A stretch of DNA of 64,000 nucleotides from an uncultured Clostridia bacterium (lineage in GTDB: Bacteria; Bacillota; Clostridia; Christensenellales; UBA1242). The notes under the pieces are model-generated. The model saw only the letters and a list, made by a program, of their open reading frames with translations. It was not told where the DNA came from and did not search any database. The position numbers and the translations under genes were made by a program. How positions within the stretch are numbered: position 1 is the stretch's first letter; each line of letters opens with the position of its first letter. Location: positions 1-64,000 of the forward strand of contig CAKVHA010000002.1 in NCBI GenBank assembly GCA_934747775.1, given 5' to 3'. Positions 44,138 through 52,746 of the stretch are shown piece by piece.

Positions 44138-44949
44138 TTTTCCGCCCTTATAAATCTATTTATTTTGTTTAGGTCTTTTATTATTATAATGTTTTTAAAG
44201 TTGTTTTCCAACAACTTTTTTATTTGTTTTTCCTGATTTAGCCCAATTTCAAGATACAGAACACCACCGTCGTTTAAAAAGTCAGCCGCATTGCTGGCTA
44301 TTATTTTATAAAACTCCAGCCCGTCCACACCGCCGTTCAATGCTAAAATGGGGTCATATTTTTTTACTTCGGTTTGCAAATTTTTTATTTCGCCACTTTC
44401 AATGTATGGCGGATTGCTAACAATTAAATCAAACTTTTCAGATATGTTTTTAAACATATCGCTTTTTACAAACATAACCGACGAACCATTTAGTTGGGCG
44501 TTATTTTTGGCTTGTTTTAGTGCTTTTGAGCTAATATCGGAGCAAACAACATCATTAAATCCATTTTTAGATAGCGCAATTCCTATACAGCCCGAGCCAC
44601 AGCACAAGTCCAGTGTTTTTGCGGCACTACTTTCGTGCGATATTATATAATCCGCTAAAAACTCGGTTTCGGGGCGCGGTGTAAGCGTATCCTTATTTTC
44701 GTTTATTTTAATATTTAAAAAGTCGCTTTGTTTTAATATTATTTGCAATGGCACACCTTTTTCGCGTTTTTTTACCGCTCTACTTAGCGTAGCATACTCT
44801 TTACGTGTAATGGGTTTATTTAAAATTATGTCATTGCGGCTAAGCCCAATTAACCCTTCACACAAAAAAATACACTCATTAGCATAGTTGTCACTATGAG
44901 TGGATAATTTTGTATTTAGTTTTGCCAAAACATCTTGAATTTTGTACAT
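44131..44949 (-). CDS. prmC: Release factor glutamine methyltransferase
   Basis: 272 residues. PrmC methylates the Gln in GGQ of release factors, using S-adenosylmethionine. The catalytic NPPY motif is at residues 179-182 (LIVSNPPYIESGEI). The SAM-binding region holds AKTLDLCCGSGCIGIAL and VVCSDISSKAL. The N-terminal helical domain is also typical. It is upstream of prfA, with a 7-nt overlap, as in many Bacillota. No ribosome binding site is visible before the ATG, and a terminator-like hairpin ends about 13 nt upstream. Expression may therefore depend on readthrough from rpmE. Confidence 0.95.
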   Translation of the reverse strand: MYKIQDVLAKLNTKLSTHSDNYANECIFLCEGLIGLSRNDIILNKPITRKEYATLSRAVKKREKGVPLQIILKQSDFLNIKINENKDTLTPRPETEFLADYIISHESSAAKTLDLCCGSGCIGIALSKNGFNDVVCSDISSKALKQAKNNAQLNGSSVMFVKSDMFKNISEKFDLIVSNPPYIESGEIKNLQTEVKKYDPILALNGGVDGLEFYKIIASNAADFLNDGGVLYLEIGLNQEKQIKKLLENNFKNIIIIKDLNKINRFIRAEKC

Positions 44950-44961
44950 ACGGTTTACAAT

Positions 44962-44986
44962 AAAAAATGGACAATATTGCCCATTT
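44962..44986 (-). terminator. Terminator-like hairpin directly in front of prmC
   Basis: Minus strand AAATGGGCA pairs with TGTCCATTT (one G-U) around ATAT, then TTTATTG. It overlaps the end of rpmE's 3' region and leaves only ~13 nt to the prmC ATG, too little for another promoter. It acts as rpmE terminator or attenuator of prmC-prfA. Confidence 0.55.
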
Positions 44987-44988
44987 AA

Positions 44989-45195
44989 TTAATCTAAATT
45001 GTATTTCTTTTTAAACTTCTCAACACGACCAGCAGTATCAACCATTTTCTTTTTGCCACTATAAAAAGGGTGACATTTGTCACAAACTTCAATTCTAATT
45101 GTGTCGCCAGCGATTGTAGATTTAGTTTTAAATTTAGAACCACAACCACAAATAACTTCTACTTCGTGATAGTCAGGATGGATATTTTGTTTCAT
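44989..45195 (-). CDS. rpmE: Ribosomal protein L31 (C+ form)
   Basis: 68 residues starting at the ATG at 45195; the longer frame to 45246 has no ribosome binding site, while GAGGTGAAC stands before this ATG. L31 is a large-subunit protein. The zinc-type C+ pattern is present: VICGCGSKF then EVCDKCHPFYSGKKK (Cys-x-Cys and Cys-x-x-Cys). The MKQNIHPDYHEVEV start and VEKFKKKY end match the family. It has its own TTGACT/TACAAT promoter. Because it carries Zn ligands, no zinc-independent paralogue is expected from this evidence; the rest of the genome is not visible. Confidence 0.95.
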   Translation of the reverse strand: MKQNIHPDYHEVEVICGCGSKFKTKSTIAGDTIRIEVCDKCHPFYSGKKKMVDTAGRVEKFKKKYNLD

Positions 45196-45227
45196 ACCGT
45201 TCACCTCATAAATAATTTTGCTTAAAT

Positions 45228-45256
45228 ATTGTATAACAAAATGCACTCATAGTCAA
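45228..45256 (-). promoter_or_regulatory. Promoter of rpmE
   Basis: Minus strand TTGACT (45251-45256), 17-nt spacer, TACAAT (45228-45233), with a start near 45221. The remaining intergenic DNA up to murC is AT-rich with nothing else visible. Confidence 0.7.
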
Positions 45257-45364
45257 CACTTTTTTAAAATTAAGCACAATTATTTTTATATTAATTATAA
45301 ATAACGATATTTAAACATCACTTTTTGTACCAAAATTTAGTAAACCGCTTATGAATTTACTTCA

Positions 45365-46729
45365 CTACCCCTTAATTTTTTCCGACTTTTTTACAATTTT
45401 AACAACCTTATTGTAAATATCGCCAGCACCAAGAACCAACACAACATCGCAATCGTGCGGTTTTATTAACTCTAAATAAAGTTGCTTTTGATTATCGCAA
45501 TATGTTTTATTTTTAAACTTTAAAGCATTAAAAAGCTCTTTTGCGCTGCCGCCTACAATATAGTGTTCGCGTGCGGGATATGTTTTGAAAATCACTAGTT
45601 TTTTTACCGCATTAAAACACTCTAAAAACTGCTTTTTTAAGCCCACTGTTCTACTAAAAGTGTGCGGCTGAAACACACAAAACACTCTTTTAAATGCAGT
45701 CGACACACACGCTAGCGAGTTTGCTATTTCGGTGGGGTGATGGGCGTAATCGCAAATTACTGGCGTGCCATTAATTTCGCCCACCTTTTCAAGCCTTCGT
45801 TTCACGCCCAAAAACGACCTAACAGCGCCATAAATTGTGCCAACATCTTCGCCAACAACCAAGCCCACCGCTATTGCGCAAAGCGCATTTTTTGCGTTGT
45901 GTAGCCCTATTTGATTAGTTTTAAATTTGCCTATGTATCCGCCATAAAACACATCAAACGAATATGTGCCGTCGGGGTTTAAAACAAGGTTTTTTGCCGC
46001 TATATCGTAGTCACCAAAACCAACTTGCACAACATTTATTTTAGCCGTAATTTTGGCAGCAAATTGCGGATTTTCAAACACAATTACTGAATTTGTTGCA
46101 CTATTTGCAAAGTGCAAAAATGCCGCTTCCACTTCTGAATAATCCTTATAAAAATCGGTGTGGTCTAATTCAATATTTGTAATTACACCAATTGTGGGAG
46201 TGAGATATTTTATGCTGTTTCGATACTCGCAACCTTCGCTAACAAAAACCGCTTTGTTTCCCAATTTAAAATTGCCGTATGTAGGAGTTAGTCCGCCCAA
46301 ATGGATTGTGGGATTTAACCCCGCCCTACTTAACACATCACCTACAAGTGCGGTTGTAGTGGTTTTGCCGTGAGTGCCAGTTACAACAATACTTTTTTCG
46401 TACAGCGAGCATATCATTCCCAAAAACTCGCTACGTTCAATTAATTTTATGCCCAACTCTTTGGCTTTTTGATACTCCACATTTTCGCTGTGAATAGCGC
46501 CCGAATACACCACAATATTGTATTCGTTTGTTATGTGAGCTGCGTTGTGGCCGTGAAAAACTTGTGCACCAAGTGCTGTTAGCTTTGCGGTTTGGTCACT
46601 TAAAGCCGTGTCGCTGCCCGCAACTTTTGCCCCAAAACACAGGCAAATTTCGGCAAGAGCGCTCATACTTATGCCGCCAATTCCTATAAAAAAAATGCTA
46701 TTTTCTTTAAAATTAGTTATTTTTTCCAT
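45365..46729 (-). CDS. murC: UDP-N-acetylmuramate-L-alanine ligase
   Basis: 454 residues. MurC adds L-alanine to UDP-MurNAc with ATP, the first amino acid of the peptidoglycan stem. Domains: N-terminal Rossmann (FFIGIGGISMSALAEI), central ATPase with P-loop VVTGTHGKTTTTALVGDVL (near residue 118) and SEGCEYRNSIKYL, and C-terminal substrate domain with VICDYAHHPTEIANSL. All motifs are intact. The start codon lacks a ribosome binding site; TATATA ends about 5 nt before the ATG, the same arrangement as in the hexapeptide gene. It is divergent from spoVG. Confidence 0.96.
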   Translation of the reverse strand: MEKITNFKENSIFFIGIGGISMSALAEICLCFGAKVAGSDTALSDQTAKLTALGAQVFHGHNAAHITNEYNIVVYSGAIHSENVEYQKAKELGIKLIERSEFLGMICSLYEKSIVVTGTHGKTTTTALVGDVLSRAGLNPTIHLGGLTPTYGNFKLGNKAVFVSEGCEYRNSIKYLTPTIGVITNIELDHTDFYKDYSEVEAAFLHFANSATNSVIVFENPQFAAKITAKINVVQVGFGDYDIAAKNLVLNPDGTYSFDVFYGGYIGKFKTNQIGLHNAKNALCAIAVGLVVGEDVGTIYGAVRSFLGVKRRLEKVGEINGTPVICDYAHHPTEIANSLACVSTAFKRVFCVFQPHTFSRTVGLKKQFLECFNAVKKLVIFKTYPAREHYIVGGSAKELFNALKFKNKTYCDNQKQLYLELIKPHDCDVVLVLGAGDIYNKVVKIVKKSEKIKG

Positions 46730-46759
46730 AAAAATATATATGAAATAGTGTTAAAAAAG

Positions 46760-46789
46760 TTGTAACACTCTATTTTTTTATGATATACT
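46760..46789 (+). promoter_or_regulatory. Probable promoter of spoVG
   Basis: TTGTAA (46760-46765), 18-nt spacer, TATACT (46784-46789). In other Bacillota spoVG is transcribed by sigma-H, so this sigma-A-like assignment is uncertain. Confidence 0.4.
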
Positions 46790-46832
46790 TATGTCAAGTA
46801 AAAAAATTTGCTTATATAAAGGAAGGTACAAA

Positions 46833-47105
46833 ATGAAAATTTCAGACGTACGCATTAGATTAATGCAAAATGACGACACAAAATTAAAAGCAGTAGCAAG
46901 TATTACTATTGATGATTGTTTTGTTGTTCACGACATCAAAGTGTTGGAAGGAAATCAAGGTTACTTTGTAAGTATGCCTAGCAGAAAAACTCCTGATGGA
47001 CAATATAAAGATGTTGCTCACCCTATCAACACCGATACTAGAGAACAATTAAATAAAGTTGTTTTGGAAGCTTTCGAAGCAGAAAAAGCAAAACCTAGAG
47101 ATTAA
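46833..47105 (+). CDS. spoVG: SpoVG, RNA/DNA-binding regulator
   Basis: 90 residues starting at MKISDVRIRL; the AAAGGAAGG site favours the ATG at 46833 over the upstream one at 46791. SpoVG is a small site-specific nucleic-acid-binding protein linked to asymmetric septation, capsule and virulence in Bacillota. The sequence is highly conserved: RIRLMQNDDTKLKAVASITIDD, FVVHDIKVLEGNQGYFVSMPSRK and DVAHPINTDTREQLNKVVLEAF (quoted in parts). It is on the plus strand with its own promoter and terminator, divergent from murC, and the neighbour downstream is another small unknown gene. Confidence 0.97.
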   Translation: MKISDVRIRLMQNDDTKLKAVASITIDDCFVVHDIKVLEGNQGYFVSMPSRKTPDGQYKDVAHPINTDTREQLNKVVLEAFEAEKAKPRD

Positions 47106-47116
47106 TTTTAGTTTCT

Positions 47117-47147
47117 AAAAAAACGCCCTACTTGCTAGGGCTTTTTT
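47117..47147 (+). terminator. Rho-independent terminator of spoVG
   Basis: GCCCTA (47125-47130) pairs with TAGGGC (47136-47141) around CTTGC, with an A-run before and a T-run after. Confidence 0.85.
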
Positions 47148-47169
47148 AATACCTAAATAGGATACAATT

Positions 47170-47652
47170 ATGAACAAATTTGAAATAGTACAAGTTGTTA
47201 AATTAGATGAAAATTTAATAAAGCACAACATAGAGTATGGCACTTATGGCGTGATTTTGGACGACAATAGTGACAGCTATAAAATAATGTTTTTAAACAT
47301 TAAAAATCAAGGCGAATACTGTGTTTTAAACACAAACAAATCTTGCATAAGCAAAAGCAATTGTGTTTTGCCAGATGAAATTTCAGGCGAATTAAAACAA
47401 TTTTTTTACAACCAAAACAATTTAAAACCTACACCTTTTACAAAAAGCAATTTTAAAGAATATGACGAAGTGGAGCTAATTTGCGACAGACCCACTTACT
47501 TAAGCCGCGGCGTAAAAAAAGCAATGCGCAGAACAATTATGGCGGACTACAAAACATTCAATCAATGGTTTGTAATTTTCACAAACCCTGAAACAGGAAA
47601 AGATATAGCCGAACTAACAATTTATGAAAAAGACTTAAAATTAATACAATAA
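47170..47652 (+). CDS. Hypothetical protein, two SH3-like-looking repeats
   Basis: 160 residues, not recognised with certainty. The two halves look alike: a first half VQVVKL..YGTYGVILDDNSDSYKIMFLN (in parts) and a second half EYDEVELICDRPTYLSRGVKKAMRRTIMADYKTFNQWFVIFTNPE. Both read like a small beta barrel around Y-x-x-x-G-(V/I) with a following strand, and the second has a YEKDLKLIQ end. It has an AGGA ribosome binding site and is 65 nt after spoVG, beyond the spoVG terminator. A small nucleic-acid- or metal-binding role is a guess. Confidence 0.65.
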   Translation: MNKFEIVQVVKLDENLIKHNIEYGTYGVILDDNSDSYKIMFLNIKNQGEYCVLNTNKSCISKSNCVLPDEISGELKQFFYNQNNLKPTPFTKSNFKEYDEVELICDRPTYLSRGVKKAMRRTIMADYKTFNQWFVIFTNPETGKDIAELTIYEKDLKLIQ

Positions 47653-47732
47653 TTTATTGATATAACTATTGATTATACAAATCAATTTTATATATAAACA
47701 CAACCAAATGATTATATTATTGCATACAACAA

Positions 47733-47764
47733 AAAAAGTCCTAATTTCTTAGGGCTTTTTTTAT
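47733..47764. terminator. Terminator between the 160-aa gene and the GLUG gene
   Basis: GTCCTAA pairs with TTAGGGC (one G-U pair) around TTTC, A-run before and T-run after; usable by both converging genes. Confidence 0.75.
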
Positions 47765-47803
47765 TGTATTAATTTAATACTTTAATTGTATGTTTGTATT
47801 TAA

Positions 47804-50800
47804 TTATGCGTTTGCAGTTTCACTGCCTTCAGTTTGTAGTGCTGAAACATTAATTTTTAGAGATGGGTTTTGACCATCATTTACTGTCCAAACATTACCA
47901 TTTAAGAATGACCATTTAGATGCTTTTTTAAATTCGCTAGAATCCAAACCAGTTTCATAACGATCGTATTCTAGTTTTCCACCCGCAAACCAATTTGCAA
48001 CACCATAACCCAATTCAGCAAACCAATCGCCTACTTGACGAAGACCAGCAGCATAACCTGGATTTTTTAAAGTGGAAGATTTTAAATAATGATAATTTAC
48101 AATGAAACCACAATTACGTTTTTCCAAAGTTGCTTCTTTATGAATATCATTTGCAGAAACTGCATAGCTTGTGCCTTTTGTAGCATTTGCTTCGGAAGCG
48201 GCATTAAACATAATACCACCAGTTTTGTCTGCAGCTTTGAAGCTTATAGTATAAACCATACCAGCATTATAATCACCATTAAGTTCTGCATCGTTGTAAA
48301 CATTTGCAACAACACCACTTGATAATGTTACAATAAAGCCTGCGGTTGTTTCGCCATAAAGTTTTGTACCTTTTACTTCTACAACACTAACATTAGCAAC
48401 AAGTGACGATGTATCTACACCAATTGTGTCAGTAACCATAGCTACAAAGCATTTAAAAAGATCTATGCTTGTTTTTTCTGCTGGGATAACAACTTTATAA
48501 CCTGTGTTAAGACTTGCAGTAATGCCACCAGCGTTAGCACCGGTAATTTCACAGTTTAATACAGAACCGCCTTTAATAGTGTAAGAGTTATCATAAGCTT
48601 TTGCATCGGTCTCTGGAGCTTTTTCAAAATAGATACCACCAGCAACACCGCCTACATACATATATCCAGTAGCAGGAGCAACAACTTTGCTTTCGTTTAC
48701 AACAAAGCCTACAATAGAACCGCTTGTTTCACCAGCAATTCCACCTACGTGAACAGTGCTAATTGCCTTAGATGCATCTACATTTGTTTTGTTGATATTT
48801 ACAAACGCAACCACGCCATTGTTGTCGCCAACAAGACCGCCAAATAATGCACTTGAACCAACAGACACATTGTCGTCGGCGCTTACTTTAACTTCGTTAA
48901 CAACAACTGTTTTTTCGCTGCTTGCACCAGCAACACGTCCGTTGTTTTGTCCAACAACACCACCAATTGCTGTAGATGAAGTTGCAGATAAAATATTTGT
49001 TTTTTCTACCATACCCATAAGGGTTACAGTAACTGTATTGTCTTCGTTGTTGTAAGCTCTAATGTCGCCATGAACAGCGTTAATACCCACAACACCGCCA
49101 CCAAATCCGTCTGTTTTGATAGTAGAATTTTTAATAGTAAAGTTTGAAATAGTACCTTCGTTTACACCAGCAACTGCACCAGCGTTTGTACCAGAAATAT
49201 TTGCATTTTCTATTGTTATGCCGTTAATAACAGCATTTTCGCCAACCCAACCAAATAAGCCGGCATTTGCTTTATTTTCTACTGTAAGATTTTTAATAAT
49301 CATACCTTGAGTAAAGTAAATTTTGCCATTAAATTTTTTGGTACTAGTACCAATAGGTTCCCAGTTTCCAGCGGTTGAGAAATCTATAATTTTGTTTACA
49401 TCATTATAAACAATGTATGTTCCATTAAGATCATCGTTAATCTTTTTAAATTCTTCTACACTACTAATTTTAGAAGCGTTTGTAATTGTTTGATCTGTTG
49501 TAGCAGGACTAACAATTCTATCTACATAACTTAAAATTGGATATCCATCGTTTTGACCCACTGCTGTTTGCCAAACATCGGTGTTCCAACCATTAATTAT
49601 ATATTGTTTTTGACCATCAACTAAAGTAGGTGTAAATTTATATGTCATACTTGCATTGTCCCACTCGTAAGTACCTTTTACAACACTTGATGAAACAAGG
49701 GTATCTAAAGCTTTTAGACTATTTTTTGATAAATCATCTTCATTAGATGCAACAGCCATATAGTCGTTATCTTCACCTGTTGATTTTGCAATACCTTTTA
49801 TTGACTTACCTTCGTTTGCAACATAATAGTTTCCTGAAATAGTGTTTTTGTTGCTACCATTTTCACCAATAATGTAACCTGTATTTGCATTAGATGATGT
49901 AAATTTAAGGATTGTATAAGTTTCTTGAATATGGGCACCAATTTCGTTTCCACTAGCGTTTTGTTTTGCTAGTGAGTTTGCCTTAGCAACAATACCACCA
50001 GCCAAAGTTGCAGAACTACAATCCATTGTACCTTTTGAGTAACTAAATACAACTTTGCCACCTTGAGAGTAACCAACAACGCCACCAACTGTACCTTTGA
50101 TACTCTTTGTTGTTTCGCCATCTACTCCGTTAGTGAATTGTGCATTAACGCTTGCTCTATCTACTTTAGCAACTTTTTGACTGCTTTCAGTGTTTGTAGA
50201 TAACAAGTATCCAACAACACCACCAATGTATGCGTTGTCGTTTTCGCCATTAATAATGTTTGCACTAATAACTTCTATTCTTTCTACTGTGCCGCTATTG
50301 ATACCAGCAACAACACCAGCTGTAGCACTAGCATTGCCGCTAACTTTAATAACAGCATTGTTAAACTTAACATTTTTTACTACTGCGGTATTTTCAATTT
50401 TACCAAACAAGCCAATATTTGTAAATGCGCCTGAAACGTAAAGGTTTTCAATTGTGTGGCCATTTCCGTTTAACGACCCTTTAAAGTTTTCAATAGGAGT
50501 CCAAGTTTCACCATTTGCAATATCTATAACAGTACCAAGGTCGATGTCGTTTACAAGTTCGTAACTAGAAGCTAGTGTGTAAGGGCTATCTTTGGCTCCA
50601 ATGTTTTTAAGGTCTTGCGCGGTAGTAATTCTAAAAGGAACAGTAATACCGTCGCAAACAATAACATCGCAAGTAATATTTCTAAATTTTGCGTTGTTTG
50701 TTTTGAAGACAATTTTAGCAGAGCCACCGCTAACAGCTTCAAATTGACCTTTAGCAGCTTTGTCTTTTATTTCCAATTTTTGTTTTTCTACTTTAATAAC

Positions 50801-51007
50801 GCTTTCGTTGGTGCTATAACACTCAACTGTAGTAGATGAATTTGCGTCGGCAATATCTACACCAAACTCAAATTTATCACCCGCATTTTTGTATAATGAT
50901 GCGCTTTTTAGACTAATAACTTCGTTATCTTTAACCAAGAAAAACACACCAAAACCCAACGATACAGCAACTATAATTACTAGAATGGTTGTTAAAAATT
51001 TTTTCAT
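47804..51007 (-). CDS. Cell-surface GLUG-repeat (beta-helix) protein
   Basis: 1067 residues. One hydrophobic N-terminal segment (about residues 5-25, MKKFLTTILVIIVAVSLGFGV) acts as signal peptide or anchor. A beta-sandwich of about 100 residues follows, then many GLUG-type repeats of the right-handed beta-helix class: GVVAGINSGTV, GGVVGYSQGGKV, GGVVGQNNGRV, GGLVGDNNGVV, GGIAGETSGSI, and a domain start NGNGHTIENLYV. GLUG repeats occur in IgA-protease-like and other adhesive proteins. No LPXTG or C-terminal anchor is seen. The promoter is full consensus (51061-51089). It is probably exported and held by the N-terminus or released by a peptidase. Confidence 0.88.
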   Translation of the reverse strand: MKKFLTTILVIIVAVSLGFGVFFLVKDNEVISLKSASLYKNAGDKFEFGVDIADANSSTTVECYSTNESVIKVEKQKLEIKDKAAKGQFEAVSGGSAKIVFKTNNAKFRNITCDVIVCDGITVPFRITTAQDLKNIGAKDSPYTLASSYELVNDIDLGTVIDIANGETWTPIENFKGSLNGNGHTIENLYVSGAFTNIGLFGKIENTAVVKNVKFNNAVIKVSGNASATAGVVAGINSGTVERIEVISANIINGENDNAYIGGVVGYLLSTNTESSQKVAKVDRASVNAQFTNGVDGETTKSIKGTVGGVVGYSQGGKVVFSYSKGTMDCSSATLAGGIVAKANSLAKQNASGNEIGAHIQETYTILKFTSSNANTGYIIGENGSNKNTISGNYYVANEGKSIKGIAKSTGEDNDYMAVASNEDDLSKNSLKALDTLVSSSVVKGTYEWDNASMTYKFTPTLVDGQKQYIINGWNTDVWQTAVGQNDGYPILSYVDRIVSPATTDQTITNASKISSVEEFKKINDDLNGTYIVYNDVNKIIDFSTAGNWEPIGTSTKKFNGKIYFTQGMIIKNLTVENKANAGLFGWVGENAVINGITIENANISGTNAGAVAGVNEGTISNFTIKNSTIKTDGFGGGVVGINAVHGDIRAYNNEDNTVTVTLMGMVEKTNILSATSSTAIGGVVGQNNGRVAGASSEKTVVVNEVKVSADDNVSVGSSALFGGLVGDNNGVVAFVNINKTNVDASKAISTVHVGGIAGETSGSIVGFVVNESKVVAPATGYMYVGGVAGGIYFEKAPETDAKAYDNSYTIKGGSVLNCEITGANAGGITASLNTGYKVVIPAEKTSIDLFKCFVAMVTDTIGVDTSSLVANVSVVEVKGTKLYGETTAGFIVTLSSGVVANVYNDAELNGDYNAGMVYTISFKAADKTGGIMFNAASEANATKGTSYAVSANDIHKEATLEKRNCGFIVNYHYLKSSTLKNPGYAAGLRQVGDWFAELGYGVANWFAGGKLEYDRYETGLDSSEFKKASKWSFLNGNVWTVNDGQNPSLKINVSALQTEGSETANA

Positions 51008-51060
51008 AACTTAAATTTTCCCCCTCATTTTTAAATAGGTCGAATCTTTTTATTGGTAAT

Positions 51061-51089
51061 ATTATATTATAAGTGCAGTCAAATGTCAA
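51061..51089 (-). promoter_or_regulatory. Consensus promoter of the GLUG-protein gene
   Basis: Minus strand TTGACA (51084-51089), 17-nt spacer, TATAAT (51061-51066): full consensus, preceded by TTGGGTA as in the small-RNA promoter. Confidence 0.8.
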
Positions 51090-51121
51090 TACCCAATATC
51101 TTAAATTTTATCACAAACTCA

Positions 51122-51145
51122 AAACAACCCCTAATGGGGTTGTTT
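51122..51145 (-). terminator. Terminator after the CorC gene
   Basis: A perfect 10-bp stem AAACAACCCC/GGGGTTGTTT with a TAAT loop, 38 nt after the stop at 51183. The T-run after it is weak (TTGTTTTGAG). Confidence 0.6.
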
Positions 51146-51182
51146 CATAAATTATACTTTTTTATCAAATTTTACCTAATTC

Positions 51183-52529
51183 TTATTTTATAATTTTAAG
51201 CAAAACTTGTCTTATCCTATTATCTTCAACTTTTGTGATTTTAAATATCATTGTTATAGCATTGCTAACTAGGTTTGCATCTTCGTCTATAACTTCGTCG
51301 ATTGTATCAAATTTTAGTTCTTGCCCTTCGTATGGCATACTTTCGGCAAGTTCAAACAAGAATCCACCAATTGATGTATATTGCGAATCTGGCAAATGCT
51401 CTATTTCCAATTTTTCAAACAAATCTTTAATGTCCATTTCGGCGTCAATTAAATACTGGTCTTCGCCTACTTTCTGAATTTGTTCTTGCACTTCTTCGTC
51501 GTCGTGTTCGTCGTAAATCTCGCCAAACATTTCTTCTATTGCGTCTTCTAGGGTAATAATTCCGCTTGTGCCGCCGTGCTCATCGGAAATTACAGCCATA
51601 TGCTTTTTTTCTTTTTGCATTTTTCGAATTGTGTCGTCAAGTTTCATATATTCATTTAGAAAAAGTGGTTTAACCATAAGCTCTTTAATGTCAATCTTAT
51701 CGCCTTTTAATAGCGCAGTGAAAAAGTCTTTTTGGCTTAAAATGCCCACAATATGGTCTATATCTTCATCATAAATTGGCATACGCGAATATTGGGTGTC
51801 CATAAACACCTTTTTAATTTCGTCCAATTTTTCGCCTTGTTCTACTGCCACCACATCAACACGCGGAGTCATAACATCGTAAGCGGTTTTTTCGTTTAAT
51901 TCAAACACACCTTGCAACAACTGTGCATTTTGCTGGTCGATAACACCTTCTTCTTGCATAGTGTCTATAATGCTTTCTAGCTCTGTTTCGGTTACGGTAG
52001 GTGTTTTTTCTTGAACAGTGCTTTTTCTTAACAACAATTTTTGTAATTTTTGAAACAAAAATGTAATAGGAGTAAGCACTTTCATTAGGAAAAACAACAC
52101 GTTTGCATATTTTAATGCGGTTTTTTCTGGGTTTTGTTTTGACATACACTTTGGAGTGATTTCGCCAAAAATCAAAACTATAAGCGTCATAACAACCGTG
52201 TTTATAACATTGGCTAGTGTTGGGCTTTTTATTAGTGTAGACAGCACATACGCACAAATTGTTGTGCTGGCAATGTTAACCAAGTTGTTGCCCACAAGTA
52301 TTGTTATTAGTGCTTTTTCATAGTGTTCACATATATAAAGCCCTTTTAGAGCACCTTTTCTTTTCTCTTCGGCATAAGTTTTCATTCTAAGTACGCTCAT
52401 TGTTGAAAACGCTGTTTCGGCTCCTGAAAAGAAAGCTGAGCAAAACAGCAAAAATACAATTACAACTAGCAGCAATATATCAACTTTTATTATATTTGAA
52501 ATTGCCCCTAAAAACGGGAGTGGTTCCAC
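51183..52529 (-). CDS. CNNM/CorC-type membrane protein with CBS domains
   Basis: 448 residues. Domain order: DUF21/CNNM membrane part (about 1-190; AFFSGAETAFSTMSVLRMK, VGNNLVNIASTTI, IFGEITPKCMSKQNPEKTAL), a CBS pair (about 205-330; VMTPRVDVVAVEQGE, YSRMPIYDEDIDHIVGIL, MAVISDEHGGTSGIITLED) and the CorC_HlyC domain (about 345-440). The family is linked to magnesium/cobalt export or hemolysin-like activities; the specific substrate here is unknown. The start is GTG with AAGGAGAT 9 nt upstream. A TTTACA/TATTAT promoter precedes it. It is divergent from dnaD. Confidence 0.92.
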   Translation of the reverse strand: MEPLPFLGAISNIIKVDILLLVVIVFLLFCSAFFSGAETAFSTMSVLRMKTYAEEKRKGALKGLYICEHYEKALITILVGNNLVNIASTTICAYVLSTLIKSPTLANVINTVVMTLIVLIFGEITPKCMSKQNPEKTALKYANVLFFLMKVLTPITFLFQKLQKLLLRKSTVQEKTPTVTETELESIIDTMQEEGVIDQQNAQLLQGVFELNEKTAYDVMTPRVDVVAVEQGEKLDEIKKVFMDTQYSRMPIYDEDIDHIVGILSQKDFFTALLKGDKIDIKELMVKPLFLNEYMKLDDTIRKMQKEKKHMAVISDEHGGTSGIITLEDAIEEMFGEIYDEHDDEEVQEQIQKVGEDQYLIDAEMDIKDLFEKLEIEHLPDSQYTSIGGFLFELAESMPYEGQELKFDTIDEVIDEDANLVSNAITMIFKITKVEDNRIRQVLLKIIK

Positions 52530-52564
52530 GAATTTTATCTCCTTAAAATTATAATGATATGTAT

Positions 52565-52593
52565 ATAATACTACATTTTTATGAAGTTGTAAA
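52565..52593 (-). promoter_or_regulatory. Promoter of the CorC gene
   Basis: Minus strand TTTACA (52588-52593), 17-nt spacer, TATTAT (52565-52570). Confidence 0.6.
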
Positions 52594-52693
52594 GGGGTTT
52601 TGCTACATCACAGCCTATAAGTGGCGCATATCCCAACCTTATTTTAACAGCAATGGCAACCATATATACAATTTAGCGCTGGGCAAAAAGTTA

Positions 52694-52722
52694 TTTACAA
52701 CTTTTAATTATTGCTGTATAAT
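52694..52722 (+). promoter_or_regulatory. Promoter of dnaD
   Basis: TTTACA (52694-52699), 17-nt spacer, TATAAT (52717-52722), about 25 nt before the ATG. Confidence 0.75.
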
Positions 52723-52746
52723 ATGGTCAAACATAGGAGAAGATTT

